From the NCBI GenBank assembly GCA_963814435.1, contig CAWFCV010000003.1, forward strand, positions 124,001 to 188,000: a stretch of 64,000 nt of DNA, read 5' to 3'. The position numbers and the translations under genes are program-made. Of the stretch, positions 15,760-28,052 are shown in pieces. Under the pieces are notes generated by a model. The model did not search any database and was not told the DNA's origin. It saw nothing but the letters and a program-made list of their open reading frames with translations. Every line of letters starts with the position of its first letter. The first letter of the stretch is position 1. This DNA is from JAEUPI01 sp963814435. GTDB lineage: Bacteria; Pseudomonadota; Gammaproteobacteria; Burkholderiales; Burkholderiaceae_C.

Positions 15760-17028
15760 ATGATTGCACCGCCAGGCCCGTCGCCGACCCCGGTGCACCC
15801 ACCCGGCGACGCGCACGCTGGTCGCGCCGAGGGCTCGTTGCGGCGCCAGGGCTGGTGGGCCTTGTTCGGCGTGCTGGCGCTGGCCGCGGTGCTCGGCCTG
15901 TCTGCCGCCTGGTACCACGGCGCGGTGTCGATGGACCTCGCGGCACTGGACCGCGCGCGCCAGCAGGTGCTCGAAGCGGGCGTGCAGCTGCCCGCGCTCG
16001 CGCCGGCGGCGCAGGCCCTGGACGCGAGCGTGTCGCGGCTGCGCGAGCGCGAACACCGGATCGGCTGGCTCTCGGCGCTGCTGGCGATCGTGGTACTGCT
16101 GGCCATTGGCATCGCACAACGCTCGTACCTGGCACGCCTGGCCGCCGACCTGGCCGCACTGCGCCGCCGCGCCCAGGCCGTGGTGGCCGGCGAGCGCCCG
16201 AGCGCGCCCACCCTGCAGCGCGACGACGAGCTCGGTCAGCTCGGCGCGGCGCTCGACGGCATGGTGGCTGCGCTGGCCGCGCGCGAGCACGACCTCGAGG
16301 TCGAGCGGCGCAAGGTGTTTCACCAGGAAAAGATGGCCGCGGTGGGCGCCATGGCCGCCGGCGTGCTGCACGATATCGGCAACCCGATCGCCGCCATCGA
16401 CGGCGTGGCGCGGGCGATGAAAGAGGCGCATGCCAGCGGCGAATGCGTCACCGCAGGGGGGCTGTGCGACCCGGAACTCATCCTGCGCGAGACCGCACGG
16501 CTGCAGGGCTTCACGCAGATGATCGCGGGGCTGGCGGCCACGCAGTCCACCGAGCCTCAGCTGCTGAGCCTGAACGAGCTGATACAGACTGCGCTGCTGC
16601 TGCTGCGTTTCGATCCCCGACTGGCCGGCGTGCGCATCCAGACCGACCTCGATCCGCAGTTGCCGGCGATGACGGGCGTCAGCGACAGCCTGCTACAGTT
16701 GCTGCTGAACCTGCTGGTCAACGCCGCCGACGCCGTGCGGGCGTCGCCGCGGGACCGTCCGATGATTGAAGTCAAGACCGGAGCGGACGCCGCCGGCGTG
16801 CGGCTGACGATCGCCGACAATGGTTGCGGCATGAACGAAGACACCTTGCGGCGCGCATTCCAGCCGATGTTCACCACCAAGCCCGCCGGCCGAGGCACCG
16901 GGCTGGGCCTGCCGCTGGTGCGGGCGATCGCCGAGCAGCACGGCGGCGACGTGGCGATCGCTTCGGCGCCCGAGCAAGGGGCGCGGGTGGACGTGCGCCT
17001 GGCTCTGCGATCACCGCTGGCGCACTGA
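15760..17028 (+). CDS. Membrane histidine kinase (HAMP-HisKA-HATPase)
   Basis: 422 residues. Two membrane helices (about 30-50 and 108-128) flank a short periplasmic sensing loop of about 55 residues. HAMP-like and coiled segments follow, then the H-box with His at about residue 204 (VLHDIGNPIAAI), the N-box (NLLVNAADAV), G1 (DNGCGM) and G2 (GRGTGLGLPLV). This is the NtrB/AtoS-like class that pairs with sigma54 response regulators, and such a regulator gene begins 12 bp downstream. The small periplasmic loop suggests sensing at the membrane or through a partner. The signal is unknown. Confidence 0.9.
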   Translation: MIAPPGPSPTPVHPPGDAHAGRAEGSLRRQGWWALFGVLALAAVLGLSAAWYHGAVSMDLAALDRARQQVLEAGVQLPALAPAAQALDASVSRLREREHRIGWLSALLAIVVLLAIGIAQRSYLARLAADLAALRRRAQAVVAGERPSAPTLQRDDELGQLGAALDGMVAALAAREHDLEVERRKVFHQEKMAAVGAMAAGVLHDIGNPIAAIDGVARAMKEAHASGECVTAGGLCDPELILRETARLQGFTQMIAGLAATQSTEPQLLSLNELIQTALLLLRFDPRLAGVRIQTDLDPQLPAMTGVSDSLLQLLLNLLVNAADAVRASPRDRPMIEVKTGADAAGVRLTIADNGCGMNEDTLRRAFQPMFTTKPAGRGTGLGLPLVRAIAEQHGGDVAIASAPEQGARVDVRLALRSPLAH

Positions 17029-17040
17029 GCGAGTGGCGCG

Positions 17041-18450
17041 GTGAGCTCGCTGCAGATCATCGTCATCGACGACGAACCGGCGATCCGCCAGATCCTTGCC
17101 GCGAACCTGGCCAAGGCCGGTCATGCGGTCGACGTCGCCGGCAGCGGCCACGAGGCGCTGAAGCGCCTGATCAAGGGCGATGTCGACGTCGCAGTGTGCG
17201 ACCTCAACATGCCCGACCTGACCGGCATCGAGGTCATCCGCCAGGCCCGCGCGGCCGGGGTCGAAACCACCTTCATCATGATGACCGCCTACTCGTCGGT
17301 GGACACCGCGATCGAGGCCATGAAGGCGGGTGCGGTCGACTACATGATCAAGCCGTTGCGCACCGCCGAGCTGATGCAGCGGCTGATCCAGATCGGCGAG
17401 CTGCGTGGCCTGAAGCGCGAAAACGATGCGCTGAGGAAGCTGGTGGTCGGCAGCAGCGACGAACTCTGCGCGGCCAACTCCGCGGCGATGCGCGCGGTCG
17501 ACCGCCTGGTGGCGAAGGTGGCGCCGATCGATTCCACCGTGCTGATCACCGGCGAGTCCGGCACCGGCAAGGGCGTGGTCGCGCGGCGCATCCACCAGCA
17601 GAGCCACCGCGCCGCGCAGCCGTTCATCCCGGTGAACTGCGGCGCGATTCCCGAGAACCTGCTGGAAAGCGAGTTCTTCGGCCACACGAAAGGCGCCTTC
17701 ACCGGCGCCGACAAGGCGCGCAAGGGCCTGTTCCTCGAGGCCGACCGCGGCACGATCTTCCTCGACGAGATCGGCGAGCTGCCGCTGGCGCTGCAGGTGA
17801 AGCTGCTGCACGTGCTGGAGGCCAAGGAGATCCGGCCGCTGGGCAGCGAGCAGACGCGCAAGATCGACGTGCGCATCGTCGCCGCCACCAACCGCGACCT
17901 GCGCGCGATGTGTGCCGACGGGCGCTTCCGGGAGGATCTTTACTTCCGGCTGAGCGGCTTTCACATCGACGTGCCGCCGCTGCGCGAGCGCCGGGAGGAC
18001 CTGCCGGCGCTGATCCGTTTCCTGCTGGCGCGCGGCCCGCAGCGTTTCGGCCTGACCCAGGCGCCGCAGCCCGACGCCGAGGCCGAAGAGATCCTGGTGA
18101 ATTACGACTGGCCGGGCAATGTGCGCGAGCTGGAGAACGTGCTGCACCGCGCGATGATCCTGGCCGAGGACGGCCGCATCACCGTGGCCGACCTGCCGCC
18201 GCAGATCACGCCGCCGCCGGCGGCCGCGCCGGCGGGCTTGCAAGCAGCGCTGCCGCGCAGCGGGTTGCCGCTGCGCGAGCAGGTGCGCCAGTTCGAGCAT
18301 TCACTGATCCTGCAGGCCATCGACGCCTGCGGCGGTGACCGCCGCAGCGCGGCGCAGAGCCTGGGCATCGGCTTGTCGAGTCTTTACCGCAAGCTCGAGG
18401 AATTCGATGTCGAGCCGTCCCCGGCCGGATCGCCCGCGGCAGCCGGGTGA
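17041..18450 (+). CDS. Sigma54-dependent response regulator (NtrC family)
   Basis: 469 residues from a GTG. The receiver (1-120) has acidic residues in VIDDEP, the phospho-acceptor Asp in VAVCDLNMPD and a conserved Lys in MIKPL. The AAA+ domain (about 140-370) has Walker A GESGTGKG, the sigma54-contact loop GAFTGA (218-223), Walker B TIFLDEIGELP and the arginine-finger region. The C-terminal Fis-type helix-turn-helix is at about 410-455. All key residues for activating sigma54 RNA polymerase are present. The likely target is the promoter at 14202 with its TTCC-N8-GGAA dyads, and perhaps another upstream of the window. Confidence 0.93.
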   Translation: MSSLQIIVIDDEPAIRQILAANLAKAGHAVDVAGSGHEALKRLIKGDVDVAVCDLNMPDLTGIEVIRQARAAGVETTFIMMTAYSSVDTAIEAMKAGAVDYMIKPLRTAELMQRLIQIGELRGLKRENDALRKLVVGSSDELCAANSAAMRAVDRLVAKVAPIDSTVLITGESGTGKGVVARRIHQQSHRAAQPFIPVNCGAIPENLLESEFFGHTKGAFTGADKARKGLFLEADRGTIFLDEIGELPLALQVKLLHVLEAKEIRPLGSEQTRKIDVRIVAATNRDLRAMCADGRFREDLYFRLSGFHIDVPPLRERREDLPALIRFLLARGPQRFGLTQAPQPDAEAEEILVNYDWPGNVRELENVLHRAMILAEDGRITVADLPPQITPPPAAAPAGLQAALPRSGLPLREQVRQFEHSLILQAIDACGGDRRSAAQSLGIGLSSLYRKLEEFDVEPSPAGSPAAAG

Positions 18451-18488
18451 TGCTGCCGCGCTGGCCTGCTTCTTGCCTTTTGCAGGTG

Positions 18489-19008
18489 ATGAAGACCCAG
18501 ATCGCCCGCCTTCCTTGGGCCGTGCGTGCTGGCCGGCATCGGGCTGCTCGCCGTCGGCGCAGCCTTTGCCGGGCCGAAGGAAGACACCGATCGCGCGGAG
18601 CAATCGTTCCGCAGCGGTGACGTGATCGCCGCGATGGCCTTGCTGCGCAAGGCTGCCGACCAGGGTTATGCGCCGGCACAGGCCCGCCTGGCCGACCTGC
18701 TGGACGCTTCGGAGCAGGATGCCGAGGCCGTGGCGCTGTACCGCAAGGCCGCCGAGCAGGGCGACCCCGCCGGCGAGTTCGGCCTGGGCCGGATGCTGGC
18801 GAACGGCGAGGGCGTGGCGCGCGACCCGGTTGCCGCACTGCAGTGGTACCGCAAGGCCGTGGCACGCGAGCATGCGCCAGCCATCGAGGCGCTGGCGCGC
18901 GCCTTGCGCAGCGGCGATCTGGGGCTGGCGCGCGATCCGGCCGAGGCCGAGCGGCTCGAAGCCCGCGCGAAGGCGCTGCGCGCGCAGAGCGCGCAGGTGT
19001 CGCGATGA
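18489..19008 (+). CDS. Sel1-repeat exported protein (probable one-base frameshift in signal peptide)
   Basis: Three Sel1/TPR-like units (AMALLRKAADQGYAPAQARLA, AVALYRKAAEQGDPAGEFGLG and ALQWYRKAVAREHAPAIEALA) make up the protein. Sel1 repeats mediate protein-protein contacts in exported assembly or signalling factors. An ATG at 18489 starts MKTQIARLPWAV. The signal core LAGIGLLAVGAAFAG is in the next frame, joined by removing one base near 18523. The alternative is a GTG start at 18526 with a minimal signal peptide. The stop overlaps the monoheme cytochrome start (ATGA). Confidence 0.75.
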
Positions 19009-19340
19009 GTGCAGGTTGCGCGGTGCACCCCGCACGCACGCGCTGGCTGTGGCCGATCGCCGTGCTGATGGCGTGTCTGATCGGCGCGCCGGCCGGCGCC
19101 GCCAGCCTCGACCGCGGCCGGCAGCTCTACACCAGCCATTGCGCCAACTGCCACGGCGAACGTGGCGCGCCGGTGTGGCCCGGCACGCCCGACTTCAAGC
19201 ACACCGCCACGCTGATGCGCTCCGACGCGCAGCTGATCGCGGTGATCCGCCGCGGCAAGGGCGTGATGCCGGCCTATGCCGGCATTCTGCGCGACCGCGA
19301 ACTGCTCGACCTGGTCGCCTACCTGAGGACGTTGAACTGA
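19005..19340 (+). CDS. Monohaem class I cytochrome c
   Basis: 111 residues with a signal peptide ending near AGA|ASLDR. The mature domain (about 80 residues) has the haem site CANCH, early in the domain as in cytochrome c5/c6-like carriers, and GVMPAYAGIL supplies a likely axial methionine. The C-terminal helix is DRELLDLVAYLRTLN. It is a small soluble electron carrier or, given its location, a donor/acceptor for the multihaem proteins. The gene is coupled to the previous one by ATGA overlap and ends one base into the next start. Confidence 0.88.
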   Translation: MSAGCAVHPARTRWLWPIAVLMACLIGAPAGAASLDRGRQLYTSHCANCHGERGAPVWPGTPDFKHTATLMRSDAQLIAVIRRGKGVMPAYAGILRDRELLDLVAYLRTLN

Positions 19341-20422
19341 TGTCGCCGTTGCTGCGGACCCTGCGTCGAGTTCTGACCATCGTGCTGGCCGCGACCGCCG
19401 CACCGGTGTGGGCGCAAGCCGCCAGCGCGGCGGCCGCCAAACCCTGGCGTGTGGCGGACACGTTCGAAGTCGGCAACAGCGTGTACGTGCGCGCGCTCAC
19501 CGTCGAGGCCGCACGCGGTGCGATCTGGGTCGGCACCTCCGCCGGCGTGCACGAGATCGACCTCGATACGCAGAAGGCGCGCCAGACCTACACCCGCAAG
19601 GAAGGCCTGGCCAACGAATACGTGTTCTCGGTCGGGGTCGACGCGCAGGGCTACAAATGGTTCGGCACCAACGCCGGCGGCACCTCGCGATTCAAGGACG
19701 GCCAGTGGAAGACCTATTTCCCGATGCACGGCCTGGCCGACTACTGGATCTACTCGTTCGCCTCGCAGAAGGACGGCACGCTGTGGATCGGCACCTGGGC
19801 CGGCGCCAACAAGGTCGACCTGAAGACGATGAAGTTCACCACCTACGTGAAGCAACTCGTCAACGAATGGGTTTACGGCCTGGGCGTCGACTCGAAGGAC
19901 CGCGTCTGGTTCGGCACCGAGGGCGGCGTGACGATGTACGACGGCAAGGCCTGGAAGAGCTGGACGCACAAGGACGGCCTCGGCGCCGCCAACGACGAGA
20001 ACCTGCCGTTCTCGGCCAACACGGGCCTGGGCACGCGCACGCGCCACGACCTGACCATCTCCAACGAGGGTCGCGCCACCTACAACCCGAACTACGTGTT
20101 CGCGATCCACATCGCACCCGACGATGCGGTGTGGGCCGGCACCTGGGGTGGTGGTGTGTCGCGCTTCGACGGCAAGCGCTGGACCAACCTCACCGCCAAG
20201 GACGGTCTGGTCGGCAACATCGTCTACTCGATCGCGCAGGGCCAGGACGGCGCGCTCTGGTTCGGTACCAACAAGGGCGTGTCGCGCTTCGACGGCAAGG
20301 TCTGGCAGAACTTCACCAAGAAGGAAGGCCTGCTCGAGGACAACGTCTACGCACTGGCCATCACGCCGAAGGGCGAGGTCTGGGCCGGCACCCGGCGTGG
20401 CGTGGCGCGCATCGCCCGTTAG
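19340..20422 (+). CDS. Exported 'regulator-type' beta-propeller (Reg_prop repeats), first
   Basis: 360 residues with a signal peptide ending at VWAQ|AAS. The rest is about seven repeats of the two-component-regulator propeller pattern (I/L)W(V/F/I)GTxxG(V/G)xxxD followed by xDGLxxNxVxS, for example IWVGTSAGVHEID, WAGTWGGGVSRFDGKRW and LWFGTNKGVSRFDGKVW. Such propellers are usually the periplasmic sensor of large hybrid kinases such as BACON-type SusR relatives. Here one stands alone with no kinase part. It could be a detached sensor or a structural propeller like the NHL proteins of the same locus. Confidence 0.87.
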   Translation: MSPLLRTLRRVLTIVLAATAAPVWAQAASAAAAKPWRVADTFEVGNSVYVRALTVEAARGAIWVGTSAGVHEIDLDTQKARQTYTRKEGLANEYVFSVGVDAQGYKWFGTNAGGTSRFKDGQWKTYFPMHGLADYWIYSFASQKDGTLWIGTWAGANKVDLKTMKFTTYVKQLVNEWVYGLGVDSKDRVWFGTEGGVTMYDGKAWKSWTHKDGLGAANDENLPFSANTGLGTRTRHDLTISNEGRATYNPNYVFAIHIAPDDAVWAGTWGGGVSRFDGKRWTNLTAKDGLVGNIVYSIAQGQDGALWFGTNKGVSRFDGKVWQNFTKKEGLLEDNVYALAITPKGEVWAGTRRGVARIAR

Positions 20423-20445
20423 CCATTTCGAAAGGCAAATGCATC

Positions 20446-21714
20446 ATGCAGCTCGGAAGATCCACCCTCGCGCTCGGCACCGTGGCCGTCGTCGGCCTGG
20501 TGGCCGGCGCCTACCTGGTAGGACAGCGGCACCAATCGCCCGCGGCGCCGCCGGTTGCCGCGGCCACGCCCGCACCGGGCCATGCCGCATTGCCGTTGCC
20601 GGCCATGCAGCCGCCGGCCAACCATCCGCCGATGGGCACCGCGCCGGCGCCGGCGGCGCTGCCCGAACTCACCGGCAACGTCAGCGTCGACCCGAACGCG
20701 AAGTTCGTGCACTTCCGCGTCGGCAATCGCAACGTCAAGGACATCCTGGCCGACGGCTCGGTCCTGTGGGTCGGCACCTCGGGCGGCGTGATCCGCTACG
20801 ACACCAAGACTGACAAGTACGACCTGCTCGACACGCGCAGCGGCCTGCTGTCCAACGGCGTGTTCCATGTCAGCCGGCTCGATGGCCGGTTGGCGGTCGG
20901 CACCTATGGTGGTGGGCTGTCGCTGCTCGACGAGAAGACCGGGAAATGGCAGACCTACAACATTCCGGACGGCCTGGGCGACGCCTTCGTCTACGACCTG
21001 CTGAAGACCAGGAACGGCGACGCCTGGATCGCCACCTGGTCGGGCGTGAACCGCGTGCGCGGCGGCAAGCTCGCCGATCGCTCGCAGTGGGAGCTGCACA
21101 CCGTGGAGAGCACCAAGGGCGGCCTGCCCAACGACTGGGTCTACGGCCTGGCCGAAGGCAAGAACGGCGAGGTCTGGCTCGCCACCGAAGGCGGCCTGGC
21201 GCGCTACGTCAACGGCAAGTGGGACAACTGGAACCACGCCAAGGGCCTGGGCGCGCCGTACGAGGTGGTGAAGAACGACCCGACCTTCAACAACGACCCG
21301 GCCAAGGTATCGAGTCACCACGCCAAGCAGAAGCAGGAGATGGGACTCCAGGGCATCGACACCGCCTACAACCCGAACTACATCGTCTCGCTGGCCGTCG
21401 ATCGCGACGGCGTGGTGTGGGCCGGCACCTGGGGCGGCGGCCTGTCGCGCTTCGACGGCAAGGACTGGAAGCACATCACGATGAAGGACGGCCTGCCCGG
21501 CAACCACGTCTTCATGCTGCACGTCGATACCAAGGGCACACTGTGGATCGGCACCAACAACGGCCTGGCCCGGCGCGAAGGAGACCAGTTCAAGGTGCTG
21601 ACGACGCAGGACGGGCTGTTCTCGAACACCGTGTTCTCGATGGCCACCGGCGCCGACGGCAGCCTGTGGGTCGGCAGCTTCGGCGGCGTGTCGCATCTGA
21701 CAGCGGTGCGGTAG
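20446..21714 (+). CDS. Anchored 'regulator-type' beta-propeller (Reg_prop repeats), second
   Basis: 422 residues with an AAAGG ribosome site. The N-terminal helix (LGTVAVVGLVAGAYLVG) is probably an uncleaved anchor, followed by a Pro/Ala-rich stalk to about residue 80. Seven propeller blades follow, with motifs such as LWVGTSGGVIRYDTKT, VWAGTWGGGLSRFDGKDW and LWIGTNNGLARREGD. It is a paralogue of the preceding protein with the same blade containing DTAYNPNYIVSLAVD (YNPNYVFAIHIAPD in the other). Both propellers may pair. A convergent hybrid kinase lies 64 bp away on the other strand and could be a signalling partner, but that is speculative. Confidence 0.87.
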   Translation: MQLGRSTLALGTVAVVGLVAGAYLVGQRHQSPAAPPVAAATPAPGHAALPLPAMQPPANHPPMGTAPAPAALPELTGNVSVDPNAKFVHFRVGNRNVKDILADGSVLWVGTSGGVIRYDTKTDKYDLLDTRSGLLSNGVFHVSRLDGRLAVGTYGGGLSLLDEKTGKWQTYNIPDGLGDAFVYDLLKTRNGDAWIATWSGVNRVRGGKLADRSQWELHTVESTKGGLPNDWVYGLAEGKNGEVWLATEGGLARYVNGKWDNWNHAKGLGAPYEVVKNDPTFNNDPAKVSSHHAKQKQEMGLQGIDTAYNPNYIVSLAVDRDGVVWAGTWGGGLSRFDGKDWKHITMKDGLPGNHVFMLHVDTKGTLWIGTNNGLARREGDQFKVLTTQDGLFSNTVFSMATGADGSLWVGSFGGVSHLTAVR

Positions 21715-21778
21715 CACCGGCGCGCTGAAGGCGCCCGCGCGGCGCCAGCGTGCTCACGGCGGCGGCGTCTGTGCCGGG

Positions 21779-25366
<3,588 letters not shown>

Positions 25367-25453
25367 GCCAGTGTTGCCCGGTGAAAGCCAGTGACCGCGC
25401 CAGTTTAGGTGATCACCGCCTTCGGACGGCGCAACAGGGGCAAGCGCTGCGTG

Positions 25454-25873
25454 TCACTCGCCTCGTTGCAGCAAGGGATCGTTGGCGTCCGCGAAGTCGA
25501 GCCACGCTGTGACGGTAGCCCAGCGGTCGCGCCCCAGCGCCGCCTCGCAGTCGCGCGCGGCGCCGCACAGCACCGCTTGCGCCAGTTCCTGGACGTGCGA
25601 ATCGTCGAATGGTTCGTTGAACAGCGGAATGCGCACCGTACGGCCTCGCCAGGTGGCCGGGCGCATGCGCAGCTCGCGCACGATCGACGGCAGCCGCGGG
25701 TCGCCTGCCGCTGCGGGCGCTGCCGCCGCCTGCTCGAGGAAACACACCAGGTGTTGCTCGGCCACCCGGCAACCCCAGCGCGTGCGTGCGTCGCCGGCCG
25801 CGCCGTCGGCGGCACCGGCCAGACCCAGATTCGCACCGAGTAACGCCACCACCGCCCAGTTGTGCGCAGCCAT
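25454..25873 (-). CDS. Small exported hypothetical protein
   Basis: 139 residues. The first 21 residues (MAAHNWAVVALLGANLGLAGA) look like a signal peptide. The mature part has three cysteines (WGCRVAEQHLVCFLEQ and AVLCGAARDC), which could form disulfides in the periplasm, and a WLDFAD segment near the end. No family is recognised. It lies in the same orientation as the hybrid kinase and 87 bp upstream of it, so the two may share a transcript. The coding call rests on frame consistency and the signal peptide. Confidence 0.55.
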   Translation of the reverse strand: MAAHNWAVVALLGANLGLAGAADGAAGDARTRWGCRVAEQHLVCFLEQAAAAPAAAGDPRLPSIVRELRMRPATWRGRTVRIPLFNEPFDDSHVQELAQAVLCGAARDCEAALGRDRWATVTAWLDFADANDPLLQRGE

Positions 25874-26001
25874 CGTCGAAAGGCCTCCGAGGAGGCACGG
25901 CGGCCCCTGATCGGAGGAGTTCGGCGCCGCGCGCCTGAACTTGACGTCGGTGCCGGCTGGCCGCCGCGCAATCGGTCACGCGCGGGCCAGCGACACGACG
26001 A

Positions 26002-26670
26002 TCACGAGTGCGTCACCCACGACGACGCGTCAACGGCTTCCAGGTGGGGCAGCGCATTGAAGGTGACGAGCGTGTGACGTTTGGCCGTGAATGCAAACTC
26101 GGTCACGGCGCTATTGCGCAGGCGCAGGTTGAGTTCGACCACCGTCTGCGGCGGCGTGCCGAGCACGTGGCCCACGGCAGTGGCGATCGGCCCGCCGCTG
26201 GAGACGATCAGCACGTCGCCGGCTTGCTGCAAGCGCACGCGGTCCAGCGCGTCCACCACGCCGGCGGAAAAGTCCGGCCAGCTGGGCATGCCCTCGGGCT
26301 GCACGCGGCCGCCCATCCACTGGTTCAGGCCCTCGCGCAACAGGCGGAAGTGGTGCCGCACCAGCTCCGGCGTGTCGGGGCGCGGCAGCGGTTGCGGATG
26401 TATCGCGCGCAGGACCGCTTCGGCGTCGTATTCGTTCAGGCCGGGCAGGGTGGTCGCATCGAGGTCCTGTGCGAGACCTTCGGCGATCGCCGCGAACGAC
26501 TGCGCATGTCGCACCAGCGTGCCGGTCAGCACGCTTTCGAAGCGCACAGCCTTGGCGCGAAAGTACTCGCCCAGGCGGCGGCACTGGCGCGTGCCCAGCT
26601 CGCTCAGGCGGTCGTAGTCGTCGCTGCCGAACGACGCCTGGCCGTGGCGCACGAGGTAGAGCGTTCCCAT
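26002..26670 (-). CDS. Histidine phosphatase family protein (phosphoglycerate mutase-like)
   Basis: 222 residues. The start was chosen at MGTLYLVRHGQASFG because the RHG catalytic motif must lie near the N-terminus. The second conserved histidine is probably in the segment SSGGPIATAVGHVLG near the C-terminal third, and LNLRLRNSAVTEF is typical of the family. These enzymes use a phospho-histidine intermediate on small phosphorylated substrates, and the substrate is not inferable. It is divergent from the phosphofructokinase gene with 122 bp between starts, which must hold both promoters. Confidence 0.85.
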   Translation of the reverse strand: MGTLYLVRHGQASFGSDDYDRLSELGTRQCRRLGEYFRAKAVRFESVLTGTLVRHAQSFAAIAEGLAQDLDATTLPGLNEYDAEAVLRAIHPQPLPRPDTPELVRHHFRLLREGLNQWMGGRVQPEGMPSWPDFSAGVVDALDRVRLQQAGDVLIVSSGGPIATAVGHVLGTPPQTVVELNLRLRNSAVTEFAFTAKRHTLVTFNALPHLEAVDASSWVTHS

Positions 26671-26792
26671 GATGGGCGGCATTGTGCGGCGGCTGCGGTG
26701 GCAGCGCTGTCGCGGCGGCGACCCGGCGATCGAACGGCTCGGTCCGGGCCCTGTGCACAATCACGCCTGTCGAACGAACCAGGAGCGCCACG

Positions 26793-28013
26793 ATGGCCGC
26801 AGTGAAGATCCTTGTCGCCCAGGGCGGCGGCCCGACCGCCGTGATCAACCAGTCGCTGGTCGGCGTGGCGCTGGAGGCCCGGCGCTTCGGCCACGTCGAC
26901 CGCATCTACGGTGCGCGCCACGGTGTGCGCGGCATCGTCAACGAGGACTTCGTCGATCTGACGCAGGAGACGAGCCACAACCTCGAGCTGGTGGCCGCCA
27001 CACCGGCCTCGGCGCTCGGCTCCACCCGCGACAAGCCCGACCTGAAGTACTGCCACGAGATCTTCGAAGTGCTGCGCGCGCACGGCATCGGGCACTTCTT
27101 CTACATCGGCGGCAACGACTCCTCGGACACCGTGCGCATCGTCAGTCAGGAGGCTCGCAAGGCCGGCTACCCGATTCGTTGCATCCACATCCCGAAGACG
27201 ATCGACAACGACCTGGTGGCCAACGACCACACGCCGGGTTTCCCGTCGGCCGCGCGTTTCGTCGCGCAGGCTTTCGCCGGCGCCAACCTCGACAACGCGG
27301 CGCTGCCCGGCGTCTACGTGGCGGTGGTGATGGGCCGTCACGCCGGCTTTTTGACGGCCGCGTCGGCACTGGGCAAGAAATTCCCGGACGATGGCCCGCA
27401 CCTGATCTACGTGCCCGAGCGCACGTTTGCCATCGACAAGTTCCTCGCCGACGTGAAGGCCACCAACGACCGCTACGGCCGCTGCGTGGTGGCGGTGTCG
27501 GAGGGCATCCACGACGCTTCGGGCAAACCGATCGCGGCACAGCTGGCCAAGCAGCTCGAGCACGATGCCCACGGCAACCTGCAGTTGTCGGGCAGCGGCG
27601 CGCTGGCCGATCTGCTGTGCGAGGAGATCAAGGCCGGTCTCGGCCTGAAGCGCGTGCGCGGCGACACCTTCGGCTACCTGCAGCGCAGCTTCGTCGGCTG
27701 TGTCAGCGACGTCGATGCGCGCGAGGCGCGCGAGGTCGGCGAGAAGGCGGTGCAGTTCGCGATGTGGGGCGATCGCGATGGTTCGGTGGCGATCAAACGG
27801 ATCGGCTTCTACTCGGCCGACTACGAACTGGTGCCGCTCGACGTGGTGGCCGGCAAGACGCGCGTGATGGACGACGCCTTCATCGCCGACAGCGGCACCG
27901 ACGTGACCGACGCCTTCCGGCTGTACCTGCGCCCGCTGCTGGGCTCGGGCATGCCGGACGCCTATCGGCTCCGGCCGGCGCCGGTGGCCAAGGTGCGCCA
28001 CGCCAAACCGTGA
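26793..28013 (+). CDS. pfp: Pyrophosphate-dependent 6-phosphofructokinase
   Basis: 406 residues with AGGAG 8 bp before the ATG. The phosphate-donor loop begins VAQGGGPTAVINQS. GGNDSSDT replaces the ATP-PFK GGDGS, and PKTIDND (ATP enzymes usually have PGTIDND) is the hallmark of PPi-using enzymes; MGRHAGFLT binds fructose-6-phosphate. The enzyme interconverts fructose-6-phosphate and the 1,6-bisphosphate reversibly, serving glycolysis and gluconeogenesis in many Burkholderiales and methylotrophs. It is monocistronic and ends 39 bp before the convergent pepN stop, with a hairpin between. Confidence 0.9.
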   Translation: MAAVKILVAQGGGPTAVINQSLVGVALEARRFGHVDRIYGARHGVRGIVNEDFVDLTQETSHNLELVAATPASALGSTRDKPDLKYCHEIFEVLRAHGIGHFFYIGGNDSSDTVRIVSQEARKAGYPIRCIHIPKTIDNDLVANDHTPGFPSAARFVAQAFAGANLDNAALPGVYVAVVMGRHAGFLTAASALGKKFPDDGPHLIYVPERTFAIDKFLADVKATNDRYGRCVVAVSEGIHDASGKPIAAQLAKQLEHDAHGNLQLSGSGALADLLCEEIKAGLGLKRVRGDTFGYLQRSFVGCVSDVDAREAREVGEKAVQFAMWGDRDGSVAIKRIGFYSADYELVPLDVVAGKTRVMDDAFIADSGTDVTDAFRLYLRPLLGSGMPDAYRLRPAPVAKVRHAKP

Positions 28014-28030
28014 ATCGGGCGGGCGGCTGG

Positions 28031-28050
28031 CGCCGGGCGTGGCCCCGGCG
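28031..28050. terminator. Hairpin between convergent genes
   Basis: Arms CGCCGGG and CCCGGCG (28031-28037, 28044-28050) with a 6-base loop lie between the pfp and pepN stops. There is no T-tract on either side, so termination is plausible but weakly supported. Confidence 0.4.
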
Positions 28051-28052
28051 TC

